Shown: piece by piece, positions 8,254 to 17,812 of the stretch
How positions within the stretch are numbered: position 1 is the first letter of the stretch
Layout of the letters: every line of letters starts with the position of its first letter
Origin: Cypionkella sp.
GTDB lineage: Bacteria; Pseudomonadota; Alphaproteobacteria; Rhodobacterales; Rhodobacteraceae
Length of the DNA: 64,000 bases
Direction: 5' to 3'
Assembly (NCBI GenBank): GCA_023255415.1
Contig: JALRIN010000001.1
Coordinates: forward strand, 67,559-131,558
Made by a program: the position numbers and the translations under genes
The notes under the pieces: generated by a model
Database searches by the model: none
What the model saw: only the letters and a program-made list of their open reading frames with translations
Told to the model about the DNA's origin: nothing

Positions 8254-10146
8254 TTAGCCCTTGGCATAGCCCAGCGTTTGCAGCGCCTGGGTGATTTCAT
8301 CCAAAATCGCCGGATCGTCGATAGTTGCGGGCATCTTCCAGGGCTTGCTGTCGGCGATATTCACCATGGTGCCGCGCAAAATCTTGCCCGAGCGGGTTTT
8401 GGGCAAACGGTCTACCACAATTGCGCGTTTGAAATCGGCAACCGGTCCGATTTTCTCGCGCATCAAGGCGACGCATTCTTTCACCACATCGGCGGGCGCG
8501 CGACCCGAGCCGGTATTCAGGCACAAAAACCCAATCGGTGTCTGGCCTTTCAGCGCATCGGCGACGCCAATCACCGCGCATTCGGCCACATCGCGGTGGT
8601 TGGCCAAAACCTCTTCCATAGCGCCGGTTGACAGCCGGTGCCCTGCCACATTGATCACATCATCGGTGCGCGCCATGATGTAAAGATAGCCATCCGCGTC
8701 AACATAGCCCGCATCGCCGGTTTCATAAAATCCGGGGAAATGCGCAAGATAAGACTTCTTGAACCGCTCTTCGGCGTTCCAAAGCGTGGGCAGGGTGCCC
8801 GGAGGCAGCGGCAGTTTGATCGCAATCGCGCCCAAAGTGCCGGGCGCCACCGGATGGCCGCCCTCATCAAGAATTTGCACATCAAACCCCGGCATCGCCA
8901 CCGAAGGCGAGCCGATTTTGACCGGCAGATGTTCAATGCCCATCGGATTTGCGGCAATCGCATAGCCAGTTTCGGTCTGCCACCAATGGTCGATCACCGG
9001 CACTTTCACATGGGTCTGCGCCCAGGTGATGGTATCAGGATCGGCGCGTTCGCCCGCCAGATACAGGGTTTTCAGATTTGACAGATCATAGCGCGACGGC
9101 AGCTCGCCCTTTGGATCGTCGCGCTTGATGGCGCGCAGGGCCGTGGGGGCGGTAAAGAACGCCCGCACTTTGTGTTCTGAAATCACCCGCCAAAACGTGC
9201 CCGCATCGGGTGTGCCGACGGGCTTGCCTTCAAACACGATCGTGGTGCAGCCCGCGATCAGCGGCGCATAGCAGATATAGCTGTGCCCCACGACCCAGCC
9301 CACATCCGAGGCCGCCCAAAACACATCGCCCGCGCCGCAATCATAAATCGCGCGCATGGTCCAATTCAGCGCCACCAGATGGCCCGCGGTTGGCCGCACC
9401 ACACCCTTCGGTGCGCCGGTGGTGCCCGAGGTGTAAAGGATATAGGCCGGATGATCGCCTGAAACCGGAACACATTCTGCCGGGGTCACGCCATATTGAA
9501 AGCTGTGCCAAGCCACATCACGGCCTTCAATCAGCTTGGCAACCTCTTGTTCGCGCTGCAAAATAACGCAGAAATCTGGCTTATGGCTGGCCATATCAAT
9601 CGCCATATCCAGCAGCGGTTTGTAATGCACAACCCGGCTGGGCTCGATCCCGCAGCTGGCGGCGATAATGGCTTTTGGGGTGCAGTCGTCGATCCGCACC
9701 GCCAGCTCGGCAGCCGCAAAACCGCCAAAAACCACCGAGTGAATCGCGCCAAGACGGGCGCAGGCCAGCATCGCCTCCAACGCTTCGGGCACCATCGGCA
9801 TATAGATGATCACCCGGTCACCCTTTTGCACACCCTTGGCGCGCAGTGCGCCTGCCAGCAAGGCGACGCGGGTTTGCAGCTCGGCATAGGTGATGCCATG
9901 TTTCGACTGCGTCACCGGGCTGTCATGGATGATCGCAAGCTGATCGCCGCGTCCGGCCAGAACATGGCGATCTACTGCGTTATAGCAGGCATTGACCGTG
10001 GCATCGGTGAACCATTCGTAAAGCGGCGCGCGGCTGTCGTTCAGCGCACGGCTTGGTGCCTGGACCCAGTCGATCTGCCCTGCGGCCTCCATCCAGAACG
10101 CCTCTGGGTCGGCCTTCCAGCCCGCATAAACCTCACTATAGCCCAT
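8254..10146 (-). CDS. prpE: Propionate-CoA ligase (propionyl-CoA synthetase)
   Basis: This 630-residue AMP-forming acyl-CoA synthetase activates propionate, and probably acetate more weakly, with ATP and CoA. The N-terminal YSEVYAGWKADPEAFW and the DRHVLAGRG segments fit PrpE better than acetyl-CoA synthetase. The adenylation P-loop YTSGTTGAPKG and the C-terminal acetylatable lysine motif PKTRSGKILRG are intact. The start is fixed by GGAGGAGG about 6 nt before the ATG. The upstream region carries many TTTGC/GCAAA half-sites. Methylmalonyl-CoA epimerase (34414) and the malic enzyme just upstream would serve the same carbon route. Confidence 0.93.
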   Translation of the reverse strand: MGYSEVYAGWKADPEAFWMEAAGQIDWVQAPSRALNDSRAPLYEWFTDATVNACYNAVDRHVLAGRGDQLAIIHDSPVTQSKHGITYAELQTRVALLAGALRAKGVQKGDRVIIYMPMVPEALEAMLACARLGAIHSVVFGGFAAAELAVRIDDCTPKAIIAASCGIEPSRVVHYKPLLDMAIDMASHKPDFCVILQREQEVAKLIEGRDVAWHSFQYGVTPAECVPVSGDHPAYILYTSGTTGAPKGVVRPTAGHLVALNWTMRAIYDCGAGDVFWAASDVGWVVGHSYICYAPLIAGCTTIVFEGKPVGTPDAGTFWRVISEHKVRAFFTAPTALRAIKRDDPKGELPSRYDLSNLKTLYLAGERADPDTITWAQTHVKVPVIDHWWQTETGYAIAANPMGIEHLPVKIGSPSVAMPGFDVQILDEGGHPVAPGTLGAIAIKLPLPPGTLPTLWNAEERFKKSYLAHFPGFYETGDAGYVDADGYLYIMARTDDVINVAGHRLSTGAMEEVLANHRDVAECAVIGVADALKGQTPIGFLCLNTGSGRAPADVVKECVALMREKIGPVADFKRAIVVDRLPKTRSGKILRGTMVNIADSKPWKMPATIDDPAILDEITQALQTLGYAKG

Positions 10147-10159
10147 AGATGCCTCCTCC

Positions 10160-10345
10160 AAAGCTGGCAAAGTGTTACGCGCCCGACCCCGAGTCGCGCA
10201 AGGTTTGCGAAGGTGTGGTGGCAAAAACTTTGCATATATTGCCAAAGTTTCGGCGCAAACATTTGCAAAGCGCCGAATTCTATGCCGAATGAGGTGAAAA
10301 ATTGATGGGTTTGCAAAGTTTCCTGAAAAACTCTGCAAACCCAAG
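10160..10345. promoter_or_regulatory. Cluster of TTTGC/GCAAA half-sites upstream of prpE; candidate ScfR/PccR-type operator
   Basis: The short space between maeB and prpE contains at least nine TTTGC or GCAAA words, at about 10167, 10204, 10221, 10229, 10255, 10262, 10265, 10310, 10313 and 10335. Two of them form the full palindrome TTTGCAAA (10262-10269 and 10310-10317). The R. sphaeroides propionyl-CoA regulator PccR (ScfR family) is known to bind paired TTTGCAAA sites, so this is a plausible operator of prpE. The spacing here does not exactly reproduce that motif, and no ScfR gene lies in the window. Confidence 0.55.
10308..10343 (-). terminator. 36-bp inverted repeat behind maeB: terminator hairpin and possible operator
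   Basis: Two 15-bp arms beginning GGGTTTGCA match at 14 of 15 positions around a 6-nt centre. The repeat begins only 6 nt after the maeB stop and, on the minus strand, is followed by ATCAATTTTT, so it can act as a terminator. Each arm also holds a TTTGC(A/G)A word, so the same DNA may be a paired binding site for the prpE regulator. Confidence 0.6.
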
Positions 10346-10349
10346 CTGT

Positions 10350-12629
10350 TTAGCCGTAATGCCCGACGGGCGTGCCAGCCAAGGCCGCGATGTTCAAAAG
10401 CCCGCGCGCCGTGATCGAAGGTGTGACGATATGGGCCAAGTTGCCCATGCCCATCAAGATCGGCCCCACCTCAAGCCCGCCTGCCTTGAATTTCAGCATA
10501 TTGCGCGCGGTGCTGGCGGCATCGGTATAGCCAAAGACCAGAATATTGGCAGGCCCGTGCAGACGCGCATTGGGGAAAATGCGGGCGCGCAGTTCGGGGT
10601 CAAGCGCCGCATCGGCGCTCATCTCGCCTTCATATTCGAAATCGACCTCGCGGGCGTCCAGAATTTCCATAGCCGCGCGCACACGGCGGCCGGAATCGCT
10701 GTCCAGATTGCCAAAGTTCGAATGGCTGCACAGCGCCACCTTGGGCACCACGCCAAAGCGGCGGGCGTGACGTGCCGCGCCAATTGCGCTTTGCGCGATC
10801 TGCTCGGGGCTGGGCACCGGGTTGATCTGGGTGTCGGCGATGAACAAAGGGCCGTCTTCCATGATCATCAGCGACAAAGCGCCCTGTGGGCTGCGGCCTT
10901 CGCGGGCCAAAATCTGGCGCACATAGCCAAGATGCCACAGATATTGCCCAAAGGTGCCGCAGATCATGCTGTCAGCATCGCCACGGTGCACGCCAACGGC
11001 GGCGATGGCGGTGGAATTGGTGCGCATCACCGCGCGCGCGATATCGGGCGTCACACCTTGGCGCGCCATCAGCTCGTGGTAAGATCCCCAATAGTCCCGA
11101 TAGCGGTGGTCGCTTTCGGGGTTGATAATCTCAAAGTCTTTATCCGGCCGGATCGGCAGGCCCGCGCGTTCGCAGCGGGTGGCAATCACTTCGGGGCGGC
11201 CGATCAGGATCGGCTTGTCGGTGGTTTCCTCCAGCATCGCATTGGCCGCGCGCAGCACGCGCTCATCTTCGCCCTCGGCAAAGATGATGCGGCGGGTGAC
11301 TTGGGCCGCGGCTTCAAACACAGGACGCATGATCAGCGCCGATTTGAACACCGACCCATCAAGTTTTTCGCGGTAAGCCTCGATATCGGCGATGGGGCGG
11401 GTGGCGACGCCGGTTTCCATCGCAGCCTTGGCCACGGCACTTGCGACCACGCCGATCAGGCGCGGGTCAAAGGGTTTCGGGATCAGATAATCTGCCCCAA
11501 ACGACAGCTTTTCGCCCGAATAGGCGGCGGCGGCCTCGGCGCTGGTGGTGGCGCGGGCAAGGGCTGCAATGCCTTCGATGCAGGCCAGCTCCATCTCGGC
11601 GTTGATCGTGGTCGCCCCCACATCCAACGCACCGCGGAAGATAAAGGGAAAGCAGAGCACGTTGTTGACTTGATTAGGGAAATCCGAACGACCGGTCGCC
11701 ATGATTGCGTCAGGCACCACCGCGCGCACAGCGTCAGGCAGGATTTCCGGCGTCGGGTTTGCCAGCGCAAAAACAATCGGCTGGCGGTTCATCGATTGCA
11801 CCATTTCAGGCGTTAAAACGCCAGGACCTGACAGGCCAAGGAACAAATCCGCGTCCACAATCACCTCGGCCAGCGTTTTTGGCGTGCTGCCTTGGGCAAA
11901 AGCCGCCTTCTGCTCGGTCATCTGATCGGTGCGGCCTTGATAGACAAGGCCCGCAAGATCGCAAAGCCAGACGTTTTCGCGTTTGACGCCCAGCTTCAGC
12001 AGCATGTTCAAGCAAGCGATTCCAGCCGCACCGCCGCCCGTCGAGACAACCTTAATGTCGGCAAATTTCTTGCCCGCGACATGCAGCGCATTGGTGGCCG
12101 CAGCCCCCACCACGATAGCAGTGCCATGTTGATCGTCGTGAAAGACCGGAATCTTCATCCGCTCGCGGCAGATTTGTTCAACAATGAAACAATCTGGCGA
12201 TTTGATGTCTTCAAGGTTGATCGCGCCAAAGGTCGGCTCTAACGCGCAGACGATATCGGCAAGCTTATAGGGGTCGGATTCGTTCACCTCGATGTCAAAG
12301 CAATCAATATTGGCGAATTTCTTGAACAGAACCGCCTTGCCTTCCATCACCGGCTTTGACGCCAAAGCGCCAATGTTTCCAAGACCTAAGACGGCTGTGC
12401 CGTTCGAGACCACCGCCACAAGATTGCCGCGCGACGTATAGCGGCTGGCCGTGGCAGGATCGGCTTTGATCTCAAGGCAGGCTTCGGCCACCCCGGGGGA
12501 ATAGGCGCGCGACAGATCGCGGCCATTGGCCAAAGGCTTGGTCGCACGGATCTCTAACTTTCCCGGCTTGGGAAATTCGTGATAATCCAGCGCCGCTTGC
12601 CGTGCGTTATCCTGCCGCGTCTCTTCCAT
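10350..12629 (-). CDS. maeB: NADP-dependent malic enzyme, malic enzyme-phosphotransacetylase fusion
   Basis: This 759-residue fusion has an N-terminal malic enzyme of about 430 residues that oxidatively decarboxylates malate to pyruvate. Its catalytic region includes the [12 protein letters not shown] tyrosine motif, HDDQHGTA and the nucleotide-binding GGGAAG segment. A phosphotransacetylase-like domain of about 320 residues follows. In this family the second domain is usually regulatory and not catalytic. The ATG at 12629 is chosen because GGAGAG precedes it by about 6 nt; a TTG four codons earlier is the alternative. It supplies NADPH and pyruvate during growth on C4, C2 or C3 acids, which fits its neighbour prpE. 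Confidence 0.95.
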   Translation of the reverse strand: MEETRQDNARQAALDYHEFPKPGKLEIRATKPLANGRDLSRAYSPGVAEACLEIKADPATASRYTSRGNLVAVVSNGTAVLGLGNIGALASKPVMEGKAVLFKKFANIDCFDIEVNESDPYKLADIVCALEPTFGAINLEDIKSPDCFIVEQICRERMKIPVFHDDQHGTAIVVGAAATNALHVAGKKFADIKVVSTGGGAAGIACLNMLLKLGVKRENVWLCDLAGLVYQGRTDQMTEQKAAFAQGSTPKTLAEVIVDADLFLGLSGPGVLTPEMVQSMNRQPIVFALANPTPEILPDAVRAVVPDAIMATGRSDFPNQVNNVLCFPFIFRGALDVGATTINAEMELACIEGIAALARATTSAEAAAAYSGEKLSFGADYLIPKPFDPRLIGVVASAVAKAAMETGVATRPIADIEAYREKLDGSVFKSALIMRPVFEAAAQVTRRIIFAEGEDERVLRAANAMLEETTDKPILIGRPEVIATRCERAGLPIRPDKDFEIINPESDHRYRDYWGSYHELMARQGVTPDIARAVMRTNSTAIAAVGVHRGDADSMICGTFGQYLWHLGYVRQILAREGRSPQGALSLMIMEDGPLFIADTQINPVPSPEQIAQSAIGAARHARRFGVVPKVALCSHSNFGNLDSDSGRRVRAAMEILDAREVDFEYEGEMSADAALDPELRARIFPNARLHGPANILVFGYTDAASTARNMLKFKAGGLEVGPILMGMGNLAHIVTPSITARGLLNIAALAGTPVGHYG

Positions 12630-12770
12630 TGTGCTCTCCAACCCAAATTTCGTTTAGCCTTAAACCATTTTGAATTTATCGCCAACAGGCACAATCCAAA
12701 AGCTGTTTATGGCTCTGCTTGCAAATCAATCTGTCCCGCAGCACTCTGACCGAAACAAAAGGGAATTGCT

Positions 12771-13856
12771 ATGTCCGAGACCACCGCCGAAATCCACGCC
12801 GAGATTGTGGTGCCAACCACCGATCTGCGCGGCGATTTGCCGTTTTTCACCAAGACCTTGGCGATGCGGATGGATATGATTTATCCCGCCGACAATCCGG
12901 CGGTGGCGGTGGTCTCGGGGCATGGTTTGCGGTTGCGGCTGGATGCGGCGGCAAAAGGCGCGCCGGCGAACTTGCGAATTTTGACCGATAGCGCTGATTT
13001 TGCCGGTGGCGCTCGGGCGCTGACCTCGCCGGGCGGCACCAAGGTCGAGGTTGATGCGCTGAACCCGCCACTGATTTTGCCCGCCACCGAACACGCCTTT
13101 GTGGTGCGGCGTTTGGCAGATCAGGCACCTTGGGTGATCGGGCGGGCGGGGATGGAATATCGCGATCTGATCCCGACACGGCTGGGCGGGGCGATGATCG
13201 CCAGCCACATTCGCGTGCCCGACGGGCCGGTGCCCGATATGGTGCATTTCCATAAGGTCGGCTTTCAATTGATCTTTTGCGTCGCGGGCTGGGTTGATGT
13301 TTTGTACGAAGATCAAGGCGGTATCCTGCGCATCGCTGCGGGCGATTGCTTTATTCAACCGCCCGGCATTCGCCATAAGGTACTGCATTCGGAAGGCGTG
13401 CAGGTGGTTGAAATTGGCGTGCCTGCTGAACACGTCACCGAAATTGACCACGAGATGACCCTGCCCACCGCCAGCTTTAACCCCGATCGCGAATGGCAGG
13501 GCCAGCGCTTTGTGCACAATCTTGGCGCCACTGGCGTGTTCAAGCCCTACCGCATTCCGGGGTTCGAGGCGCGCGACACCACGATCAACGACAATACCAA
13601 AGGTGTTGCCAGCGTGATGGTCGCCCGCCCCACCGGCGAGGCGCCTTGGACCAAACACGCGGGAGACATTCTGTTTGGCTTTGTGATGACAGGCTCGATG
13701 GTGCTGGAGGGCGAAGGCAAAGCGCCGTTCCGGCTGGAGGCTGGCGACGCCTTTGTCATTCCGCCCGCAATGGCGACGCGCTACGGGCAGGCCAGCGCCG
13801 ATCTGTTGCTGATGGAGGTGTCTTTGCCGGGCAATCCGCCCACGGAAATCCTGTAA
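12771..13856 (+). CDS. VOC-like plus double cupin domain protein, unknown substrate
   Basis: This 361-residue protein appears to combine three small beta-barrel modules. Residues about 8-100 resemble a glyoxalase/VOC module (EIVVPTTDLRGDLPFFTKTLAMRM). One cupin lies around residues 150-220 (HFHKVGFQLIFCVAG ... GDCFIQPPGIRHKVLHSEG). A second, C-terminal cupin (AGDILFGFVMTGSMVLEG ... GDAFVIPPAM) shows fewer metal-binding histidines. The first cupin retains HxH and a later H, so it could bind a metal. A GGGAA ribosome site precedes the ATG. It reads in the same direction as the nucleoside salvage operon, 70 nt upstream of cdd, and may be cotranscribed. The reaction is unknown. Confidence 0.7.
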   Translation: MSETTAEIHAEIVVPTTDLRGDLPFFTKTLAMRMDMIYPADNPAVAVVSGHGLRLRLDAAAKGAPANLRILTDSADFAGGARALTSPGGTKVEVDALNPPLILPATEHAFVVRRLADQAPWVIGRAGMEYRDLIPTRLGGAMIASHIRVPDGPVPDMVHFHKVGFQLIFCVAGWVDVLYEDQGGILRIAAGDCFIQPPGIRHKVLHSEGVQVVEIGVPAEHVTEIDHEMTLPTASFNPDREWQGQRFVHNLGATGVFKPYRIPGFEARDTTINDNTKGVASVMVARPTGEAPWTKHAGDILFGFVMTGSMVLEGEGKAPFRLEAGDAFVIPPAMATRYGQASADLLLMEVSLPGNPPTEIL

Positions 13857-13926
13857 CGGCAGGCTTGCACTTGGACCCGAAGCGGCCCACACTTACTGAC
13901 CGGATGGTCAAGGATTGGAGCCGCTT

Positions 13927-14319
13927 ATGACATTGCTGGAAGCCGCAACGGCGGTGCGTTTGCGCGCCTATGTGCCCTATTCGCGCTTTCACGTTGGCGC
14001 GGCTATTAGGTCGGTCGAAGGCCGCGTGCATATTGGCTGTAACGTCGAAAACGTCGCCTATCCTGAAGGCACCTGCGCCGAAGCCGGTGCCATCGCCGCG
14101 ATGATTGCGGCTGGCGACACCCGGATTGCCGAGATTGTAGTGATCGCCGACAGCCCCGAACCTGTGCCTTGCTGTGGCGGCTGCCGACAAAAAATCGCCG
14201 AATTTGCGGCGCAGGATGTCAAGGTAACCCTTTGCACCACCGACGGAAAATCAAAAACGCTGACCGTGGCGCAGCTTTTGCCCGGTGTGTTCAGTCAGGC
14301 GCATATGGACCGCGCATGA
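13927..14319 (+). CDS. cdd: Cytidine deaminase
   Basis: This 130-residue enzyme deaminates cytidine and deoxycytidine to uridine and deoxyuridine. The zinc site is complete: Cys50 and the proton-shuttle Glu52 in TCAEAGAI, and Cys83/Cys86 in the CCGGCRQ motif. Substrate contacts in NVENVAYPEG are present. Its short length is that of the homotetrameric bacterial form. GGAG lies 6 nt before the ATG; a TTG four codons earlier is less likely. It is the first gene of a salvage operon, and its stop overlaps the deoA start as ATGA. Confidence 0.96.
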   Translation: MTLLEAATAVRLRAYVPYSRFHVGAAIRSVEGRVHIGCNVENVAYPEGTCAEAGAIAAMIAAGDTRIAEIVVIADSPEPVPCCGGCRQKIAEFAAQDVKVTLCTTDGKSKTLTVAQLLPGVFSQAHMDRA

Positions 14320-15626
14320 GCGACGCCCGCGCCATAATCACCACGCTGCGCGATGGCGGCCACCCCTCGGCGACCGATCTGCAGTGGTTCGCGCAGGGCT
14401 TGGCTTCTGGGGCGGTCAGTGATGCACAGGCGGGGGCCTTTGCCATGGCGGTGCTGTTAAATGGGCTGGGCGACGAGGGCCGCGTGGCGCTGACGCGTGC
14501 CATGCGCGACAGCGGACATGTGCTGCATTGGCATATGCCGGGGCCGGTTTTGGACAAGCATTCGACGGGGGGGATTGGCGATTGCGTGTCGCTGCTGCTT
14601 GCCCCCGCGCTGGCGGCTTGTGGGGCCTATGTGCCGATGATTTCGGGGCGCGGTTTGGGCCATACCGGCGGCACATTGGACAAGCTGGAAGCCATCCCCG
14701 GCTTTCGCACCGGTCTGACCGAGGCGCAATTGCGCGCGCAGCTGAACGATGTCGGCTGCGCCATTGTCTCGGCCAGCGCGGAAATTGCGCCGGCTGATCG
14801 CAGGCTTTATGCGCTGCGCGATGTCACGGGCACGGTCGAGTCGGTGGATCTGATCACCGCCTCGATCTTGTCGAAAAAACTGGCAGCGGGGCTGGAAGCG
14901 CTTGTTCTTGATGTGAAATGTGGCTCGGGGGCGTTTATGAAAACGCTGGCCGAGGCCGAGGCTTTGGCCCGCGCGCTGGTCACGACAGCACAGGGTGCGG
15001 GCTGCATGACCACGGCGCTGATCACCGATATGAGCCAACCTTTGGCAACGGCTGCCGGCAATGCGCTGGAGGTGATCGAAGTGATGGAAACCCTGACCGG
15101 CACCAGCGTCAACTCTGCCCTGTGGGAGATTACCAAAGCGCTGGGCGGCGAGGCTTTGGCGCTGGGCGGGCTGGCTGATGATCCGGCAGATGGGGCGATG
15201 CGGATCGAGCAAGCGCTGGATTCGGGGGCCGCTGCCGAGATTTTCGGTCGGATGGTCGCCGCCCAAGGCGGGCCGCATGATTTTGTCGACCGCTGGCCTG
15301 ACCGTCTGCCCGCTGCTGCCGTAATCCGCGAGGTGCCAAGCCTGTGCCGCGGTTATGTGCAGCGCGTTGACGGTCAGGCGCTGGGGCAAACCGTGGTTGG
15401 GCTTGGCGGCGGGCGGCTGCGCGAGGGCGATCGGTTGAACCTTTCGGTCGGGCTGTCGGAATTGGCAGGGATCGGTGAAGATATCGCGGCGGGCGATCCG
15501 TTGTGCATGGTGCATGCCGCAACCGAAGCCGCTGCCGAACAGGCGATTGCGCAGATCCAAGCCGCCTATGTTTTGGGCACGACCCTTCCCGAAGACCCTG
15601 ATTTGATTTTGAAAAGGATTGCCTGA
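14316..15626 (+). CDS. deoA: Thymidine phosphorylase
   Basis: This 436-residue enzyme splits thymidine (and deoxyuridine) with phosphate into base and deoxyribose 1-phosphate. The phosphate-binding signature KHSTGGIGD is at 81-89, the glycine-rich SGRGLGHTGGTLDKLE segment follows, and the family C-terminal domain is present at normal length. Translation starts inside the cdd stop codon (ATGA) and its own stop is immediately followed by the deoB start, so the three genes are likely translated in a coupled way. Deoxyuridine made by Cdd is a direct substrate. Confidence 0.96.
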   Translation: MSDARAIITTLRDGGHPSATDLQWFAQGLASGAVSDAQAGAFAMAVLLNGLGDEGRVALTRAMRDSGHVLHWHMPGPVLDKHSTGGIGDCVSLLLAPALAACGAYVPMISGRGLGHTGGTLDKLEAIPGFRTGLTEAQLRAQLNDVGCAIVSASAEIAPADRRLYALRDVTGTVESVDLITASILSKKLAAGLEALVLDVKCGSGAFMKTLAEAEALARALVTTAQGAGCMTTALITDMSQPLATAAGNALEVIEVMETLTGTSVNSALWEITKALGGEALALGGLADDPADGAMRIEQALDSGAAAEIFGRMVAAQGGPHDFVDRWPDRLPAAAVIREVPSLCRGYVQRVDGQALGQTVVGLGGGRLREGDRLNLSVGLSELAGIGEDIAAGDPLCMVHAATEAAAEQAIAQIQAAYVLGTTLPEDPDLILKRIA

Positions 15627-16823
15627 ATGGCGCGGGCCTTTCTGATTGTAATGGATTCCGTGGGCTGTGGTGGCGCCCCCGATGCCGCCGATTTTGGCGA
15701 TGCAGGCGCCAATACCTTGGTCCATATCGCGGCAGAATGCGCCGCAGGGCGCGCAGATATTGGCCGCAAAGGCCCGCTGCGGATGCCGCATCTGGATGCT
15801 TTGGGATTAGGGGCTGCGATCAGGCTCGCCTCGGGGCAGGCGGCGGCGGGGTTTTCGGCCCCGCCACAGGGACGCTGGGGGGCTGCAACCGAAGTGTCGC
15901 GCGGCAAGGATACGCCTTCGGGGCATTGGGAGCTTGCCGGGGTGCCGGTGCCTTGGGATTGGACCTATTTTCCTGACAAGGGCCCCGCCTTTCCGCCCGA
16001 TTTGGTGGAACTTGTCTGCAAACTGGCCGGAACACAGGGAATTTTGGGCAATTGCCACGCCTCTGGCATGCCGATCATCGCGCGACATTTTGCCGAACAT
16101 CAGCGCTTGGGCTGGCCGATTTGCTATACTTCGGCCGACAGCGTGTTCCAGATTGCGGCGCATGAAGACAGCTTTGGGCTTGACCGGCTGCTAAAGCTTT
16201 GCGCCGATCTGGCGCCGCATCTGCATGCGATGAAGGTTGGGCGGGTGATCGCGCGGCCTTTTCGTGGCGGGGTAAGCGATTTCTACCGCACCCCAAACCG
16301 GCATGATTACGCGATGGACCCGCCAGCGCCCACGCTGCTTGACTGGGTTGCAGGCGCGGGACGGGCCACACATGCGATTGGAAAGATTGGCGATATCTTC
16401 TCGATGAAGGGGGTGGGGGTCTTGCATAAAGGCGCCTCTGATCTTGCGCTTTTCGATCATTTAGATGCGCTGACGGGCCAAGCCGAGCCAGGATCCTTGA
16501 CTTTTGCCAACTTTGTGGAATTTGACAGCCTTTACGGCCACCCGCGCGATGTTGCAGGCTATGCCCGCGCGCTCGAGTGGTTTGACGCCCGCGCGGGCGG
16601 CTTTTTGGCACGGCTTCGGCCCGGCGATCTGGCGCTTTTTACCGCCGATCATGGCAATGACCCAACCTGGCGCGGCACCGAACACACGCGCGAGCGGGTT
16701 CCAGTGCTTTGCGCGGGCGCGGGCACCGGGGCCTTGGGCCATTGCGCCTTTGCCGATGTTGGGGCAAGCCTGGCGCAGCATTTGGGCGTGGCCAGCCATG
16801 GGGTTGGAAGGAGCTTTCTATGA
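15627..16823 (+). CDS. deoB: Phosphopentomutase
   Basis: This 398-residue metalloenzyme of the alkaline phosphatase superfamily isomerises (deoxy)ribose 1-phosphate to the 5-phosphate. The N-terminal metal site is visible as IVMDSVGCGGAPDA, with the nucleophile threonine region at KDTPSGHWE and the second metal site at FTADHGNDPTWRGTEHTRE near the C-terminus. The ATG directly follows the deoA stop with no gap. It passes the sugar phosphate from DeoA, and from purine nucleoside phosphorolysis, toward central metabolism. No deoC aldolase is present in the window. Confidence 0.96.
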   Translation: MARAFLIVMDSVGCGGAPDAADFGDAGANTLVHIAAECAAGRADIGRKGPLRMPHLDALGLGAAIRLASGQAAAGFSAPPQGRWGAATEVSRGKDTPSGHWELAGVPVPWDWTYFPDKGPAFPPDLVELVCKLAGTQGILGNCHASGMPIIARHFAEHQRLGWPICYTSADSVFQIAAHEDSFGLDRLLKLCADLAPHLHAMKVGRVIARPFRGGVSDFYRTPNRHDYAMDPPAPTLLDWVAGAGRATHAIGKIGDIFSMKGVGVLHKGASDLALFDHLDALTGQAEPGSLTFANFVEFDSLYGHPRDVAGYARALEWFDARAGGFLARLRPGDLALFTADHGNDPTWRGTEHTRERVPVLCAGAGTGALGHCAFADVGASLAQHLGVASHGVGRSFL

Positions 16824-17812
16824 CGATTAAAAACCTGCCAAAGGTCGAGCTGCATCTGCATCTGGAAGGTGGCGCCCCGCCCGCCTTTGTGCGCGGGCTT
16901 GCCAAGGAAAAGCACATTGATATTGGCGGGATTTTTACCGAAAGCGGCGGTTACCGCTTTGCTGATTTCTGGGATTTTCTGAAGGTCTATGAGGCCGCCA
17001 CCACGGTGCTGCAAAGCCCGCAAGATTTTTACCGCCTGACGCTGGCGGTCTTGGAACAAAGTGCCGCCAATGGCGTGATTTATTCTGAATGCTTTCTTTC
17101 GCCCGATTTCTGCGGTGGTCGTGATTTGATCGCTTGGCGCGAATATCTGCACGCGATTGAAGAGGCCGCAGCCAAGGCCGAGGCCGATTTTGGCATAACC
17201 TTGCGCGGCATCATCACCCCAATCCGGCATTTCGGCCCCGAAAAGGCGCGGCAAACCGCGCGCTGTGCGGCCGAGACGGCGGGGCGGTTTATCACTGGCT
17301 TTGGCATTGGCGGTGATGAGAAGATCGGCAAACTCGCTGATTTTGCTTGGTCTTTTGACATGGCGCGCGAGGCCGGGCTGCAGATCACTGCGCATGCGGG
17401 CGAATGGGGCGGGCCAGAGTCTGTGCGCGATGCGATCAACGATCTGGGCGTTGCACGCATTGGTCACGGCGTGCGCGCGATTGAAGATCTGGCGCTGGTG
17501 GATGAAATCGCCGAGCGCGGCATCGTGCTGGAACTTTGCCCCGGCTCGAATGTGGCACTTGGGCTTTACAAAGATTTTCGCGCCCATCCGATCGCCGAGA
17601 TGCTGAAACGCGGCGTCAAAGTGACCATCAGCACCGATGACCCGCCGTTTTTCCACACCACAATGACGCGCGAATACGAGATGTTGCACCGCGCCTTTGA
17701 GTGGGACGAGGGCGTTTTCGCCCAAATAGCCCGCACCTCGATCGAGGCGGCGTTTTGCGATGCCGAAACCAAAACCCTTATTCAAAGCAGACTGGAGCAG
17801 GCCAATGGCTGA
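16820..17812 (+). CDS. add: Adenosine deaminase
   Basis: This 330-residue amidohydrolase-fold enzyme deaminates adenosine to inosine. The zinc ligands H12 and H14 appear in VELHLHLEG, the third in TAHAGEW, and the catalytic aspartates in STDDPPFF. The catalytic Glu is in the HAGE motif. The ATG overlaps the deoB stop by 4 nt, after a GGAAGGAG ribosome site inside deoB, which fixes the start over longer open frames upstream. It overlaps upp by 8 nt. A related adenine deaminase activity cannot be wholly excluded from sequence. Confidence 0.93.
   Translation: MTIKNLPKVELHLHLEGGAPPAFVRGLAKEKHIDIGGIFTESGGYRFADFWDFLKVYEAATTVLQSPQDFYRLTLAVLEQSAANGVIYSECFLSPDFCGGRDLIAWREYLHAIEEAAAKAEADFGITLRGIITPIRHFGPEKARQTARCAAETAGRFITGFGIGGDEKIGKLADFAWSFDMAREAGLQITAHAGEWGGPESVRDAINDLGVARIGHGVRAIEDLALVDEIAERGIVLELCPGSNVALGLYKDFRAHPIAEMLKRGVKVTISTDDPPFFHTTMTREYEMLHRAFEWDEGVFAQIARTSIEAAFCDAETKTLIQSRLEQANG

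Noticed and set aside
10219..10234. Sigma-54 promoter-like TGGCA-N6-TTTGCA upstream of prpE
   Set aside because: The GG and GC are correctly spaced, but it points toward the end of maeB, not toward prpE, and is explained by the TTTGC/GCAAA half-sites.
10302..11816. 504-codon open frame on the plus strand opposite maeB
   Set aside because: It arises from the codon bias of maeB, is rich in His, Arg and Gly, and shows no family pattern.
12726..13892. 388-codon open frame on the minus strand opposite the VOC-cupin gene
   Set aside because: It is a shadow of the plus-strand gene. Its protein is rich in His, Arg, Gln and Gly, has no ribosome site, and the plus-strand frame has clear cupin motifs.
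14457..15791. 444-codon open frame on the minus strand opposite deoA
   Set aside because: It is antisense to a well-supported thymidine phosphorylase and reads as low-complexity His/Arg/Gln protein.
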